In this document: positions 32,680-45,230 of the stretch, one piece after another | Layout: every line of letters starts with the position of its first letter | Numbering within the stretch: the first letter of the stretch is position 1 | DNA from: Luzula sylvatica | Taxonomy: Eukaryota > Streptophyta > Magnoliopsida > Poales > Juncaceae | Direction: 5' to 3' | Assembly (NCBI GenBank): GCA_946800325.1 | Contig: OX326957.1 | Location: 54,617,798 to 54,681,797 of the forward strand | DNA length: 64,000 bases | Made by a program: the position numbers and the translations under genes | The notes under the pieces: generated by a model | What the model was told of the DNA's origin: nothing | Seen by the model: the letters and a program-made list of their open reading frames with translations, nothing else | Databases searched by the model: none

Positions 32680-35600
32680 TTAATTCCTCGATACTCCAAG
32701 CATCATCCGCAGTTTCGTAAAAACATCGTGCTTGAGTGCCTTCGTGAAGATATCCGCAGCTTGATCTTGAGTCTTCACGTATTTCACTTTGACTTCATCA
32801 TTTGCAACACAATCTCGAATGAAATGATACCTCGTATCAATGTGCTTGCTTCGATCATGAAACACGGGATTCTTCGCAAGTGCAATAGCTGACATGTTGT
32901 CAACATAGATCTCCGTCGCTTCGTCTTGCCTTATCTTCAATTCTTTCAACAAATCCTTGAGCCATATAGCATGACACACACATGATGCGGCAGCTACGTA
33001 CTCAGCTTCACACGTCGAAAGTGTCACGATTGGTTGTTTCTTCGACCTCCATGTGAACGCCGTTTCTCCCAAAAAGAAGACAAAACCGGTTGTGCTTTTT
33101 CGGTCATCCGTATCTCCTGCCCAATCACTGTCGCTATATCCTACAAGGTTGAACTTATTCGAAGAGGAATAGTGTAACCCGTAGTCACTCGTACCCTTGA
33201 TATACCGAAAAATTCGCTTCACCGCCTTGAAATGTGTCTCGGTCGGTTTCTCCATGAATCGGCTCACGAGACCGACTCCAAAAAGAATATCCGGTCTAGT
33301 ACAAGTTAAATACCTCAAACTACCTACGGCGCTTTTGTAGGTAGATGGATCTACAAGGTTTCCTTCTTCGTTCTTTGACAATTTTAATCCGGTTTCGACC
33401 GGAGTTGCCACCGATTGGCAATTGTCCATCTTAAACTTCTTGAGAATCTCTTTCGCAAAACCTTCTTGGGAAATGAAGATTCCTTCTTCGGTTTGTTTGA
33501 CTTCTATGCCGAGATAGTACGACATGAGACCGATGTCGGTCATCTCAAATTCTCTAGCCATTGCTCCCTTAAATTCTTCGAACATTTGTTGATTGTTTCC
33601 TGTGAATATCAAATCATCAACATAAAGACAAACAATCAAAATATCTCCATCTTTGTTTGTCTTTACATAGAGAGCATGCTCATGTGGGCATTTTTCAAAC
33701 CCATTCTTCAAGAAGTATTTGTCGATTCGAATATTCCAAGCTCGAGGTGCTTGCTTCAAGCCGTACAATGCTTTCTTCAATCTCAACACCTTGTCTTCAT
33801 GACCTTTGATCACGTATCCACGAGGTTGTTCGATGAACACCTCTTCCTCAATAGTCCCATTCAAGAAAGCCGACTTGACATCTAGTTGATGAATCCTTTA
33901 CTTGTTTTGCGCTGCTAACGCAATGATCATTCGAATCGTCTCGAGTCGAACAACAGGGGCAAACACTTCGTCATAGTCTATCCCGACGCGTTGACTATAT
34001 CCTTTAGCCACCAATCGAGCCTTGTATCGTTCGACCTCGCCTTTTGCGTTCTTCTTTTCTTTGAAGACCCATTTCACTCCGATAGGTCTCTTACCTTGGG
34101 GTATCGTGGCCAACTCCCAGGTTTTATTCTTCTCGATGGACTTCATCTCTTCGTCCATGGCTTTCCTCCATCTTTCGTCTTTGACGGCTTCTTCGAAAGA
34201 TATGACATCAACACCTGCGAAATGACAATAAAGATCCATGTCATCATTCAGGTTACGCGTCACGTCATAAAGCTCTTGGATCGTTCTCGTCTTTCGTGGC
34301 ACTTCGCTCGAACCACCGCTCGAACTACCGCTCGAAGAAGATGACGATGCGATACTTGAATCCGTCGGTGAATGAGGAGGCGTGACCGGTTCTTGAGGAA
34401 TTGCATCTCTTTCCTCATTATCGCCTTCGAATGGTAGAAAGTTAAACCTTTCCTTGTCCTCATTACTCCAACTCCATTCATCTTCTTCATCGAACTCTAC
34501 GTCTCGACTAACGATCACTTTACCATTACTCGGGTTGTAGAGCTTGTACCCTTTCGATCTTTGAGAGTATCCGACGAAAATGTGCTTCTTGCTCTTATCG
34601 TCGGGTTTCGATCGTTCTTGATCCGGCACATGGACATATCCGATGCTCCCAAACACTCTCAGATGCGACACACTTGGTTTTCGTCCACTCCATGCTTCTT
34701 GAGGAGTTTGGTCGATCAAACTCTTTGTCACACATCGATTCGATAGGTAAACCGCACACGTAACTGCTTCTGCCCAAAACTCTTTAGGCAAGTTTTTCGT
34801 CTTCAACATGCTTCTCACCATATTGAGAATACTTCGGTTTTTCCTCTCAACAACGCCATTTTGTTGAGGAGACCTTGGAACGGTCAAGAATCGCTTGATG
34901 CCTTGTCCTTCGCAAAACTTGTTAAACTCGTTGGAGATAAACTCGCCACCATTATCAGTCCTCAAGGACTTAATATAGCATCCACTTTCATTCTCTACAA
35001 GGGCCTTGAAGTTTTTGAAACAACCGAACGATTCCGACTTCTCTTTCAAAAAATAGACCCAAGTCTTTCTACTAAAATCATCGATGAAGAGTAGAAAATA
35101 TCGATTTTTACCGAATGAAGATGGCTTGATCGGTCCGCACACGTCTGCATGAATCAGTTCAAGTGGCTTGCGTGCTCTTGAAGTGCCTTCTTTTGGAAAA
35201 CTCTTGCGAGATTGCTTGCCCATGAGACACCCTTCGCAAACTTGATTCGGTTCTTCGATAGATGGCAATCCTTTTAGCATCCCCTTTTGTGCCATCGTCT
35301 TCAAGCCTCCGAAATTTTCATGACCAAGTCGTAAATGCCAAATCCACGAAGTTTCTTTCACACATGCCTTGAGACACTTCGCAACATCGGTTTGGATCTC
35401 GAGGTAGAACATTCGGTTCTTCGTCGTAGGTACCTTCGCAATTACCTTTCCTCGATCATCTTGAAGGATGAGAGCTCGATTCTTCATGTGAACTTCATAG
35501 TTCTTCTCGAGGAGTTGTCCCAAACTCAAGATATTGGTCTTCATGTTTGGAATGTAGTACACGTTACTCATGTACTCGTGACTACCATTCTTCGTACGGA

Positions 35601-36717
35601 TCAATATCGTCCCTTTTCCTTCGATTTGCATCTTGGAGTGATCTCCGAAAGTAACATGACCCATTACCGATTTATCAAGCTCGACGAATTTGCTCTTGTC
35701 TCCACACATATGGTTACTCGCTCCATTGTCAAGACACCATAGATCGTTCTTTCCACCTTCATCGCTTGCTAGCAATAAAGTCGCGTCGACTTTTTCATCC
35801 TCGGCGTAATTGGCCTTTTCTTCGTCACCGTCATTCGATTTACTCCCACAATCTCGAGCATAATGTCCGGGCTTGTGACAATTATAGCACTCGAAATTTT
35901 GTTTCGGGTAGCCTCCTCTACCGCGACCTTGAAAGGATTTACCTTCTTTATTGGACGTCGGCTTTTGCTCGTCCCTTCCATACCCTCGGCCGCGACCTCC
36001 GCGTCCTCGTCCTCGTCCTCTGCCACGTTGGCTTGTTTCGCGAGCTCCATCTTTCTCCTTTAAAGAGAGCTTTGCGGCGAAGACTTGTTCGGCCGGTTCT
36101 TCCTTCTTCTTGTTCATGCGTTCTTCATGGGCTTGCAACGAACCCATAAGCTCATCAATGGTCATAGTGTCCACATCTTTGGACTCCTCAATAGCTACTA
36201 CGATGTGCTCGAACTTCACATGCAATGAGCGTAGCACCTTTTCTACGACCCGAACATCCGCCAAAGTTTCTCCATATCGCTTCATTTGATTGGTTGTCGC
36301 CAATAATCTCGAAAAGAAATCCACAATAGATTCGGAATCTTTCATTCGCAATCATTCGAATTCACCTCTTAACATTTGAAGACGCACCTTCTTCACTTTA
36401 TTAGCTCCTTGGTTGGAGTTTCGTAGGATCTCCCGTGCTTCTTTAGCATTCGTCGCATTAGCTACTCTTTAGAACATCGATTCATCCAAACATTGATGAA
36501 TGAGAGTTAGTGCTTGTCGATCCTTCTTTCGACTCTTATGCAACGTGTCATTTTGGGCAGCGCTTAACCCAACCTCGGTTTCTGCCTCGGTGTAGCCATT
36601 ATCGACGATATCCCAACATTCGTGACAACCAAGCAAAGCTTTCAAACGAATACACCAATTCTCGTAATTTTCTTTCGTAAGACGAGGAAATAGGAACGGA
36701 AAGCTTGAATTCGCCAT
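32680..36717 (-). pseudogene. Copia gag-pol polyprotein of element F, one frame with three stop codons
   Basis: From ATG 36717 one frame of 1346 codons (stop included) runs to 32680, broken only by in-frame stops at 36469-36471, 36352-36354 and 33898-33900; there is no frameshift. Gag begins MANSSFPFLFPRLTKENYE and carries an RG-rich stretch and a zinc knuckle [14 protein letters not shown] (about 35850-35890). The protease motif is LDNGASNHM. Integrase has the HLRLGHE pre-block, the first catalytic Asp in HADVCGP, the second in RTDNGGEF, and the Glu in VVERKNRS. Reverse transcriptase carries YVDDLI, and RNase H carries DSDWAGD, TCEAEYVA and HIDTRYHFI. In plant copia this polyprotein makes the capsid, processes itself, copies RNA to DNA and inserts it. 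The two gag stops and the stop inside reverse transcriptase should abolish full-length product. The decay is very recent. Frames on the opposite strand are shadows. Confidence 0.93.
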
Positions 36718-36734
36718 TACAATATTACTCTCGC

Positions 36735-36747
36735 TCTGATACCAGTT
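36735..36747 (-). other. Primer-binding site of element F
   Basis: The minus strand reads AACTGGTATCAGAGCG after the LTR end, an exact match to the plant initiator-methionine tRNA primer site TGGTATCAGAGC with a 3-nt spacer. Confidence 0.85.
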
Positions 36748-37068
36748 TGTTAGATAATATGGCTATATTTCTATGGAGAAGAGGAGGAAGAAAAAAAGAT
36801 TTACTCTTAATACTAGTTATGTTTCTCTTTCTCTTTTCTTATCTCTTACAAACAGAATGGATCCCTATTTATAGGCTAAGTGGTTCATGTATATATGAAT
36901 CACATTAACTCCTACCCATTAACTCTCACTAATTCTCAAGTACATGATCCATAATTCTAGGTAATGGATACATGTATTACAACTCCCAATGGTCACATGA
37001 CCTTTCACACCCATATAATTAATTACCAAAATATCTTAACTAACTAAATTAAGTTTAAATATTCAACA
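36748..37068 (-). repeat. 5' LTR of element F
   Basis: 321 bp, almost identical to the 3' LTR. It carries a TATA-like CTATTTATAGG (on the plus strand) and AG/CT-rich segments. Its right edge borders the promoter region of gene 2. Confidence 0.93.
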
Positions 37069-37134
37069 CTCCCTTCTAAACTGGAAACGTCCAGTTACCA
37101 TTAACAAAGATAAAAGAAAAATCCAACTTTTTTT

Positions 37135-37174
37135 TTATATAAATAGGAAGAGGAGAGAACTAGTGTATTACTAA

Positions 37175-37219
<45 letters not shown>
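37135..37219 (+). promoter_or_regulatory. Core promoter and (GA)n leader of gene 2
   Basis: The TATA box TTATATAAATAGG is at 37135-37147. Only 66 bp separate it from element F. A (GA)n tract of about 40 bp (about 37179-37219) abuts the ATG, as in genes 1 and 3. Confidence 0.65.
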
Positions 37220-37224
<5 letters not shown>

Positions 37225-37474
37225 ATTAGCAAAGCAGCTTGGTTTCTTCTTAATGGTTCTAGGCACTTCTTTCGTCATTCAAGACAAAGGAGACGCTTCT
37301 GTTAACGGAGAGTATGCAGTCACTGCATTTCTTGTGTTCATCACCGGAGTTTGGTTGACGATGCTTTCGATCTTTCTTCACATGTTTCCAATGGAGGGCC
37401 TGCGTATTTTTCCTGCAATAATGGAGACGTTACAAATGTATGTATTTGGCATCCGAATTGATCTCCTCTTCTAG
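37220..37474 (+). CDS. Small two-segment membrane protein, copy 2 (84 aa)
   Basis: Single exon. Begins MELAKQLGFFLMVLGTSFVI and ends YVFGIRIDLLF. Compared with copy 1 it has one extra residue in the loop (DKGDASVNGEY). Both hydrophobic segments and the HMFPMEG turn are unchanged in character. It is intact, with AATAAA at 37604-37609, about 130 bp after the stop, as a plausible polyadenylation signal. Upstream similarity to copies 1 and 3 is lost at the element F insertion, so distal promoter elements may have been displaced by 4.7 kb. Function unknown. Confidence 0.82.
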
Positions 37475-37865
37475 AATATAGCTTATATGCTCTGTTTCTT
37501 ATTTAGTATATTATGTCAGACATAGTAATGTGTTTTGGTATAATGGCTGGCATTGTATGTGAGAAGATCGTTATTACCGAGGAATTATGAATGACTGTGA
37601 TGTAATAAAGCTTTTTTTTTATTTTTGAATTTAATAAAGTTTCTTCTTGCTCAGTACATGAAAACCTGTATTTCTGGTCCAGTAAAAAATAGTATACATG
37701 TTATATTTTGCAACAATTCGTGGTTTCTCGTACAGGAAAACCTCTGTTTCTTTGACAGGAGAAAGGGTAAGACAGTACCTGACACACTGCGCAGTACCGG
37801 AATGTAAGAGGAAATAGATGTTTTTTGCGGTACAAAATGGGGAAGAAATGAGGTTATATATGGTG
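37475..37865. other. 3' flank of gene 2
   Basis: 3' UTR-like sequence similar to that of gene 1 (AGAATATAGCTTATATGCTC, GAGAAGATCGTTATT). No further gene; the short frames here are not conserved. Confidence 0.5.
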
Positions 37866-38138
37866 CCCCCCAAACATCAAAAAAACATCCTTGATGAGAT
37901 GGCAAAAAGGTGTTTAATGGGTTGTTTAACCTGTCTAATTGACTCGATTAAATATTAATTGACACGTTTAATTGACACGTAAATAATTTATAACATGTTA
38001 ATATTAGTACATGTTAATTGACGGGTCAATTTAATTAACCGATCAATTAATATTTAATCGAGTCAATTAAAAAAACTAAACAACCCACTTAACCCTTCTT
38101 TTGTCATCTCATCAAAGATGTTTTTTTGTTGTTGTGTG

Positions 38139-38170
<32 letters not shown>
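37866..38170. mobile_element. MITE (family M1) with terminal G-run
   Basis: The left arm (CCCCCCAAACATCAAAAAAA, ATCCTTGATGAGATGGCAAA, TTGACTCGATTAAATATTAA) is mirrored by the right arm (TTAATATTTAATCGAGTCAA, TTTTGTCATCTCATCAAAGA, TGTGTGTGGGG). The right end has expanded into a run of about 28 G (38141-38168). A related copy lies at 60226-60485. Confidence 0.7.
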
Positions 38171-38416
38171 AAATATATTTTCCCTTTCTTTTATGCTTCA
38201 TCGAATCATTAATTAACAGATTCGTTATTTCACAGGTGATAAATTTCTTTTGGACAAATGAAGAAAGAACAAAATATTGCAATATCAATTTACCGAACTA
38301 TCTTATTATTTCATTCGTTTTTTACTATAACAATGTCACAATTCCATATTTCACCTGCTTTAAGAAAATATTTGTTTACTAATATCAAATTAGACCAATT
38401 CAAAAATATTATTATA

Positions 38417-38448
38417 CTAGGAAAATACCCGCGCTACGCTGCGCAGAT
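38417..38448 (-). mobile_element. Helitron-type 3' end
   Basis: On the minus strand a GC hairpin (CTGCGCAGCGTAGCGCGGG) is followed by TATTTTC, CTAG and T. Same family as the ends at 25143 and 62980. The 5' end is not defined. Confidence 0.5.
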
Positions 38449-38449
38449 T

Positions 38450-40728
38450 TTAATTTTGTTATTATTTTTTCAAATTTATTTTAGTATTAAAGTTATAATT
38501 ACATAAAAGAAAATTTAAACTATTTTATAATACGATAGTATTCGTCGAGCATGAACCCACATACTAAAATGAATGAATATTTGCATAATTATTTTAATGA
38601 ATCAAATATTAGGGAACCGACATGACGCTTTTAGAAGAAGAAAAAATTCAAAACCAACATGATCCATATATTCAACATGCCTTTATTTCTTGGAGTTTTA
38701 TATATTTTTGTTAATCTGTTGAACATGCAAATCATGTCAAAAAATCTTGATTATCATATCATCTTAAGCTTTCATCTCTATCGTCAGTATTTTACTTTTG
38801 AAAAGTAGATTTTCCAACATTTTAAAATCATGTACAAATTAAATAAATAATACCCACGGTAAAAAAAAAAAATCAATCTTCAATAAATATCATAATATGA
38901 CTTAGAAGATTTAACCCATCAAATAAAAAATCCAAGAACCGACAGGAAATCAAAGCTATAGTGGTTGACATACTTTGTACAATGAAACCACGGTATTGGT
39001 TAAAAAATATTCTTCTCATTTAAAAGTGATTTGACCATAGTTATTTATTATAAATAATTAATATAACATTTGAAAATAAACTTTAAAAATAATTTTCAAT
39101 CTATCATTAGTTTTAGCAACAACAATTTAATATGACCCAAAATTAGGATATTTGTACTGTTAAACAAATTAAAAACAAACATGACAATTTAACTTTACAT
39201 TATTATCTTCCGAAATATCTTCTTCCAAATCATTACACATCAACGTAACTAAAAGATTTTTGTAACTATAATACAATACATACATTTATCTTACTCGTTT
39301 TTACCAAATCAATCAATTAAACAACATGATATTTTATTGACCAAATAAAATAAACCTAGTATCAAGAGCCTAAAAGCGCCAAACTAATTTCTCAAACTAT
39401 TCCTTTATTCCTTGCTTCAAGACATAGCAATTATTTATTTATTTTTGCAAAAAAGACATAGCAATTATCAAGCAAAACATTCCCTTCATTTTACATACTC
39501 GGTGCCAATACCAGTCTTCGTCCACATACTCAGTATCAGTCTCTTGTATCCTTTATCCACATACTTAGCACCAAAATTTTCTATTCCTTCATTCACTCAT
39601 GGTATTCAAGAACTGCCTCCAAGTTGAGTATTATTACCCAATTTTCTCCGATCCTGAAAATCTGACAAATCATGCAGTTGAGCAAGCATTTTTACATACG
39701 TATACCTCTTTTTTTTTTTTTGAAGTTTAAAGCCCATGGGCCGACATACGTATACCTCTATCTTTTATCCTATTCACCTTCTTCAACAATTTTTCACAAG
39801 ACCCTCCACAAATTCAGAATGTCTTCTTAATTTTTCTACTTTTCTTGTTGCCACATATTTACATATATATACCCAACAAATATCCGTATCTTGTAAATTT
39901 GCATTTATACCGAGAGAATACCCAAAATCTCAAAAAACTTATTTCTTCGGAATTTCGTTTAAAACCTAATAACTTCTTCATTAGCCACTTTTTCAAATAT
40001 ACCCAAACTTCTTCAAATATCCCCAAAACACTATAGATAGAAATAAGTTGGTCATAAATAAAAAAGGAAATATGCTGGTACGATATAATGCCAAAGAACA
40101 ATTTTTCTATCATAGCGAGGATCTGAAATTAGTTCAAATTATCAGAAATAATAATAATACGAACAATACATACAATTAAGATTTTAATTAATATGAACCA
40201 CAGTTATATAGCATACTAAGTTGGATTATACATAGTCATAATTACACATCAAATGCTTATATTAACTACCTTATTGTGGAATCATTTCAAATATTGCATA
40301 CCTCATTTTGATGATCTATTACGAAACAACCAGCACCGACTTTGTTGTTACCACATAATTGCTTAAAAACGATATTACACAAATACCCAAATGGTTTGAA
40401 AGAAAAAAAATGCTCTGTACCAACTTCTATTACTGTTCCATTTGGCAACTTCAATCAATACCATATAATTACATTAATCTTATAAATATTTAATAAAAAA
40501 AAGGAATTAGGGTTTACAATGTAGCTTTTGACAAGAATGGTGGTTTCGAGTCCTAGTTCATATTCGTGTTGGTAATCATAGCTGAAAAATAAAGATATAA
40601 TCATAAATAAATATCAGGGGCACAATCGTGTAAATACTGAAAAAACTGAAATACTCACAAGTAACATAACTTCTCTTTTATAAATAAATATCAGGGGCAC
40701 AATCATAGCCATATTAGGATTCTTAATC
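38450..40728. other. AT-rich intergenic, no gene seen
   Basis: Minor local repeats only: GACATAGCAATTAT near 39421 and 39462; TACGTATACCTCT near 39697 and 39747; TATCAGGGGCACAATC near 40610 and 40690. No conserved coding block. Confidence 0.45.
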
Positions 40729-40736
40729 GGCAAACC

Positions 40737-41664
40737 CAGGCCCGGTCCTGTGTTTTCGGAAGCCTGTGACGATAATTGTTACGATGTGACATTGCATCAT
40801 CATTAAGAATTTGAATTTTAGTTTCAAGTCAACATCTCACATCATTATTAATTATTTCTTGCTCGATATATTTTGTACATAACCTGATTTGCTTGATTTT
40901 TTTTTTTGGTGTGCATAACCAGGTTTGCTTGATTTTTTTTTTGTTTATTATGCGTGCATAATCTGGTTTGCTTTTTTTTTCTTTTCTTTTTTTCATACAG
41001 AACTACACTAATTTATTGTGCATAATTTGTATACTTTTTGTTTTGTTTGAATAACCTAGTTTGCTTGATTGCTTGAACCACATGAATCAATTAGAACTTA
41101 GAAATAAAAACAAATTAGATGGCGCTTTTGTTGTTGTTGTTGTGCATAACCTAGTTTGCTTGATTGCTTGAACCACATGACCCGATCAATTATAATTTAG
41201 AAATGAAAATAAATATAAAAATACATTACATGACAGGGCACCTTTCATCTTATGAAATGAATCATTTTTATATTGCCAATACAATTGAAGGTGAACCGAT
41301 AACGTGAGGCAGAAATGGTATATGAAATGGATATGTGTTTAATTGATATTCGGTTTCACGTGCAATAATAGCAAGATGGTTATAGAAATTATAACTTTCT
41401 CTATAGTTTTTGAATTATGGACTAGGTCTTTGAAAATTGTTAAGATTAGAAATTTAGGTGTTTGTGAACCGGGCCCAAATATATTTTCTCACATTAATTA
41501 GGCGGCTTCGCTATTTTCTGTCTTCCACATAATCCCACCTTCCAGTTTTTGCTTGTGTTCGGTGATAGAACATCTATTTATACACCTTCTCAATTTTTAA
41601 TATTGTTTGGTGTTTAGAGGCCTGTGGCGCTTGCCTCCTGGGCTAAGGCCCAGGGCCGGCCCTG
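40737..41664. mobile_element. Non-autonomous hAT-type element (928 bp), TSD GGCAAACC
   Basis: The left tip CAGGCCCGGTCCTG and right tip CAGGGCCGGCCCTG are inverted near-palindromes. The 8-bp duplication GGCAAACC is perfect (40729-40736 and 41665-41672). Internally there are about five copies of GCATAACC.GGTTTGCTTGATT (40880-41180). A similar single tip (AGGGCCGGCCCCAG) occurs at 53410. Confidence 0.85.
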
Positions 41665-41672
41665 GGCAAACC

Positions 41673-44258
41673 ACCTTCCTCTTTCGACAACAAGGCATTA
41701 TCTCCTCTCATTTGCTGCAAAATATGAAGTATTCCACCACAAAAATAATTAATTCAATTATTTAATTACTAACTTGTTTCAATTGAATTACCTTCTTTCT
41801 TTTGTGATCGACAAACTCTAGATTATTAAAATTTGGTTCGTCGATATCTGCAGAATGTAAATTTTACAGAAAAACCCACAATATTTATATTATTATAATT
41901 ACACACAAAGATACAAAGAAAACCTTCTTTGTAATAACTGGTATAGTCATCTCCATTCCCTCTCCATTTAGTTCGATCTTTTTGTGTACACTGGAGTTGT
42001 CATTCCCATTTGTTCATTCGAAACATTCTGGATTCAAATATTTAATTGTTATCTGAATTTTTTTTCTTCTAAACTAATAAATCTAAAAAAATAATGACAA
42101 AATAATGATCTAAAATTTGTACATATTTTGATTCAGATTATACACTGAGTTAGACACCCGCGTCAACCTCTGTTTAACTACACATATACAAAATGAGAAA
42201 TATCATGGATGCCCCTAACGAACATAGAAAATATCACATATACCCCTTTCAATAGTTCTTGGGTCATCTAGGAGCATTCATGATAATTGGAGGGTGTACA
42301 TGTGATTTTTAATATTTTGTAAGGGCACGAATGACAATCTGAACCAAATTTTTTCTCGATAATTATTTTTTAAAGAATACTGAAAATTCTATTTGTTGTG
42401 GCGTCTAAATTAGATAATATTCCATACTAAAAATTCTATTTGTTGTGGCACTTAAATTCGATAATCTTCCATATTAAAAATTCTATTTGTTGTGGCATTT
42501 AAATTCGATAATATTCCAGAATTTGATCGGGCGCAGGTTTTTCCTGATTATCAACTCTTCCTGTCCAATGAAACAACTACACATATACATAAACAACAAC
42601 TCAAAATAAATAAATAAATAAAATAAAGAATCTTAAATGATTTCTGAAATTTGTCGAGTTGACTCGGAGCCTTAATTTGATTAACTTCCATTTTCATAAT
42701 TACGTCGATGGATTCTTTCTTCACATCATTAAAAAAATCGAGAGTAGGTTAATACAATTATTGTGTCGAATTAAGACTCCTTTTCAACATTCGAACGTCA
42801 AGACTTTTAAAACATTAAATTATTTCGATTTTTCAACATTCGAGGAATTTACTATGTTCGATCAGAGATTCATGAATATCAAGCAAAAATTGCTTCGACT
42901 CTGAAACGGCTTGTCATAAACTACAAAAAAAAGAATATCACTGTAACGAAGAACTGTTGAACCAATATGATCCATAAAAAATTTATATGAATCACAAAGA
43001 ATATTCGAACTAAACTGAAAATCACAAACACTTTAGTAACTAAACTGGCAAAATTCCAATATGATCCATAAAATCTTGACACGCAAAAGATAGTCCCCGA
43101 ACTGTTGGACTCACTGTGATTTGGTTTTGTGAAATTATTCTAAAATAAAAAAAAAACTATAGGTGTAATTATGAAAACTAAACTATTTGGGAAAAATATC
43201 AATTTGGTCCCAGTATTTTGATCTTAGTCCCTACACCATTCAAAATAGCGCAAAATGATCCTAAATTTCTAATTTTAACAATCTAATGCGAAATATTTTA
43301 AATTCAACAATGCAGTCACTAAATTAACCAAAAAAGATTTAAATTTTCACAAATAGATGCCAAACTACCAAGGGTTTTGTGTGTAAAATTGAAGGAAGAT
43401 CGCTTAACTCATTAAAGAAGAGGAAAAATTGCACATACCTATTCTTACATGTCTATATATTATTTACTTTCAAGAAAAAAACGAATCATTCAAGAAACAA
43501 TGAATTAGATTAATAGTCCAATTAACTCTAATATAACTAACTGAACATACCTAGTCTCGAGACACCACTCCTGTTCTGATTAAAATCCTCTGCCAGTATT
43601 AGCAAATCCTTTGCACTAAAATCCTTCGCCAATCTGGATTGGGACCTATGGCATTATTACAATTCCAACTCAAAATTTTCAGACCACAAACAAAATTTAG
43701 AACTTTTATATAGTCGCAACAATGGATGTAGAAATTAGAACCTAATAATCCATTATCCATAACATGGTCGATGAAATGTGCGAGAAAGATCGTACTTGTG
43801 TAGCAAAAGGCTTAGTTGGAGCTTCAAAAGCTGGACCATGAGCGCCTTCCTCAAGCAAATGATGATCCTTAAGAACTCCGAGAGCCTTCTATATTGCCAA
43901 TTTCCCTTTATCATCCTCCTCAGTCATCCTAAACACGCGAAATCATCAAAACACAATCACCAATCAACCAAAAAAACTAAAAAATTACACATTGAAAGAG
44001 TTGCTTGATTCCCAAATCGGAATTGGCCTTGCATCTTAATTCTGTTTGTACTATTAGTACCAAAAATTGATAAAATCGGATTTAGCTCGTACTTTACTGT
44101 TCAATTCCATCCATATACGCCTGTACTGGCTTACCCTTGTCCCTTTTTTTCCTCAATCCTCCATTAACGCTTGCGGAGAGCACAACAGTCGATGAAATGT
44201 GTGAAATTCGTATGAAAGCTGAGAAAGTACTTCTTCAGTGTTTAGCGGAGGATATTTA
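41673..44258. other. Intergenic, no gene seen
   Basis: AT-rich, with one tandem repeat (42383-42513). Open frames at about 42659-42904 and 43778-44008 have no recognisable domain or paralogue in the window and are left out. Confidence 0.45.
42383..42513 (+). repeat. 47-bp tandem repeat, about 2.8 copies
   Basis: The unit has the form AAAATTCTATTTGTTGTGGC followed by .T.TAAATT.GATAAT.TTCCATA.TA. Copies begin near 42383, 42430 and 42477. Confidence 0.8.
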
Positions 44259-45230
44259 GGGGCTGTTTGGATAGTTGTATTACACATTACATAAGCAATT
44301 AGTAAGGCTGCAGATGAATCTCTTGTGATTGCAATTCCATGTTTTATGTTTGGATGTAAGGATTCAAAATCGTTGTAGTTGCATATCCATTGTTTGGATT
44401 AATGTAAAGAGAACAACAAAATCATAATAAATTTTTCATTTTTCGTACAGATTTGATTCAAGTGATCTACCAGATCAAATTTACAATTAATTCTAGTAAA
44501 AAAAGAAACACAACAAAGGAGATTAACAATCCAAATAAATCAATTAATGCTCAATTTTTTTGGTATCCTAAAATTAACAATCCAAATTTATAATTAGTTC
44601 CCTTGTGCCAGCACAAATCTCGGAAGCGATACACTACTAGGCGGAGGCAATACTAAACAAACCGTACCAGTCCAAACCATCTCTTCAATTTTCGCAAAAT
44701 TTCACCTACAATTCAGCCATGTTCACACAATTTATCAGTCCATTTTAATAAGAATATTTAACAAGTTTAAACTAAGAAATGCCCACTAAAAATTTCAAAT
44801 CCAAATTATTAAAAACAACAAACTTATGGACAACTTACAATTTTTTTGAATATACTCGACTTGTTATACTAAGAAATTTTATAATTGTCATTTCATCGAA
44901 CAAGTCAAAGACAAACTAATTTTATACTTGGATGAAGTAAGATACTAGATATGACAGCAAACTAATTTCCTAATTGAGAAAAACCCGATTCAAACATGCT
45001 ACCCGATTTATTAACTGGTACGCTTTAACTGATATTTTAAATATAAATTATATGAAAGACTCAACTGGGAAATTACTTTAAAAAATAGTTACCAATTGGT
45101 AACGTAAACAGTAATTGTCTGAAAGACTCTAACTGAGAAACAATAATTGATACTTCAAAAAGCAAATCAAAGTCAAAATCCACATAAATTGCTTTAAAGT
45201 AGTACCTTCACTACTACTACTAGAAACAGC

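Larger units (their letters stand above)
32346..37068 (-). mobile_element. Ty1/copia LTR retrotransposon F, nearly intact, TSD CTCCC
   Basis: The LTRs are 36748-37068 (5') and 32346-32666 (3'), both 321 bp with about 3 differences, starting TGTTGAATAT and ending ATCTAACA on the coding strand. CTCCC flanks both ends (32341-32345 and 37069-37073). The primer-binding site TGGTATCAGAGC follows the 5' LTR after AAC. A purine-rich AACAGGGAG precedes the 3' LTR. The polyprotein frame spans 36717-32680. Structure is complete at 4.7 kb. The 5' LTR lies 67 bp upstream of the TATA box of gene 2, transcribed away from it. Confidence 0.95.

Noticed and set aside
33991..36289. Several plus-strand frames of 60-135 codons
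   Set aside because: All are antisense shadows of the element F polyprotein.
45209..45223. Left CACTA tip starting at 45215 instead of 45209
   Set aside because: Starting at 45209 gives the CACTA tip and a matching CTT target duplication; the extra CTA units are a small expansion.
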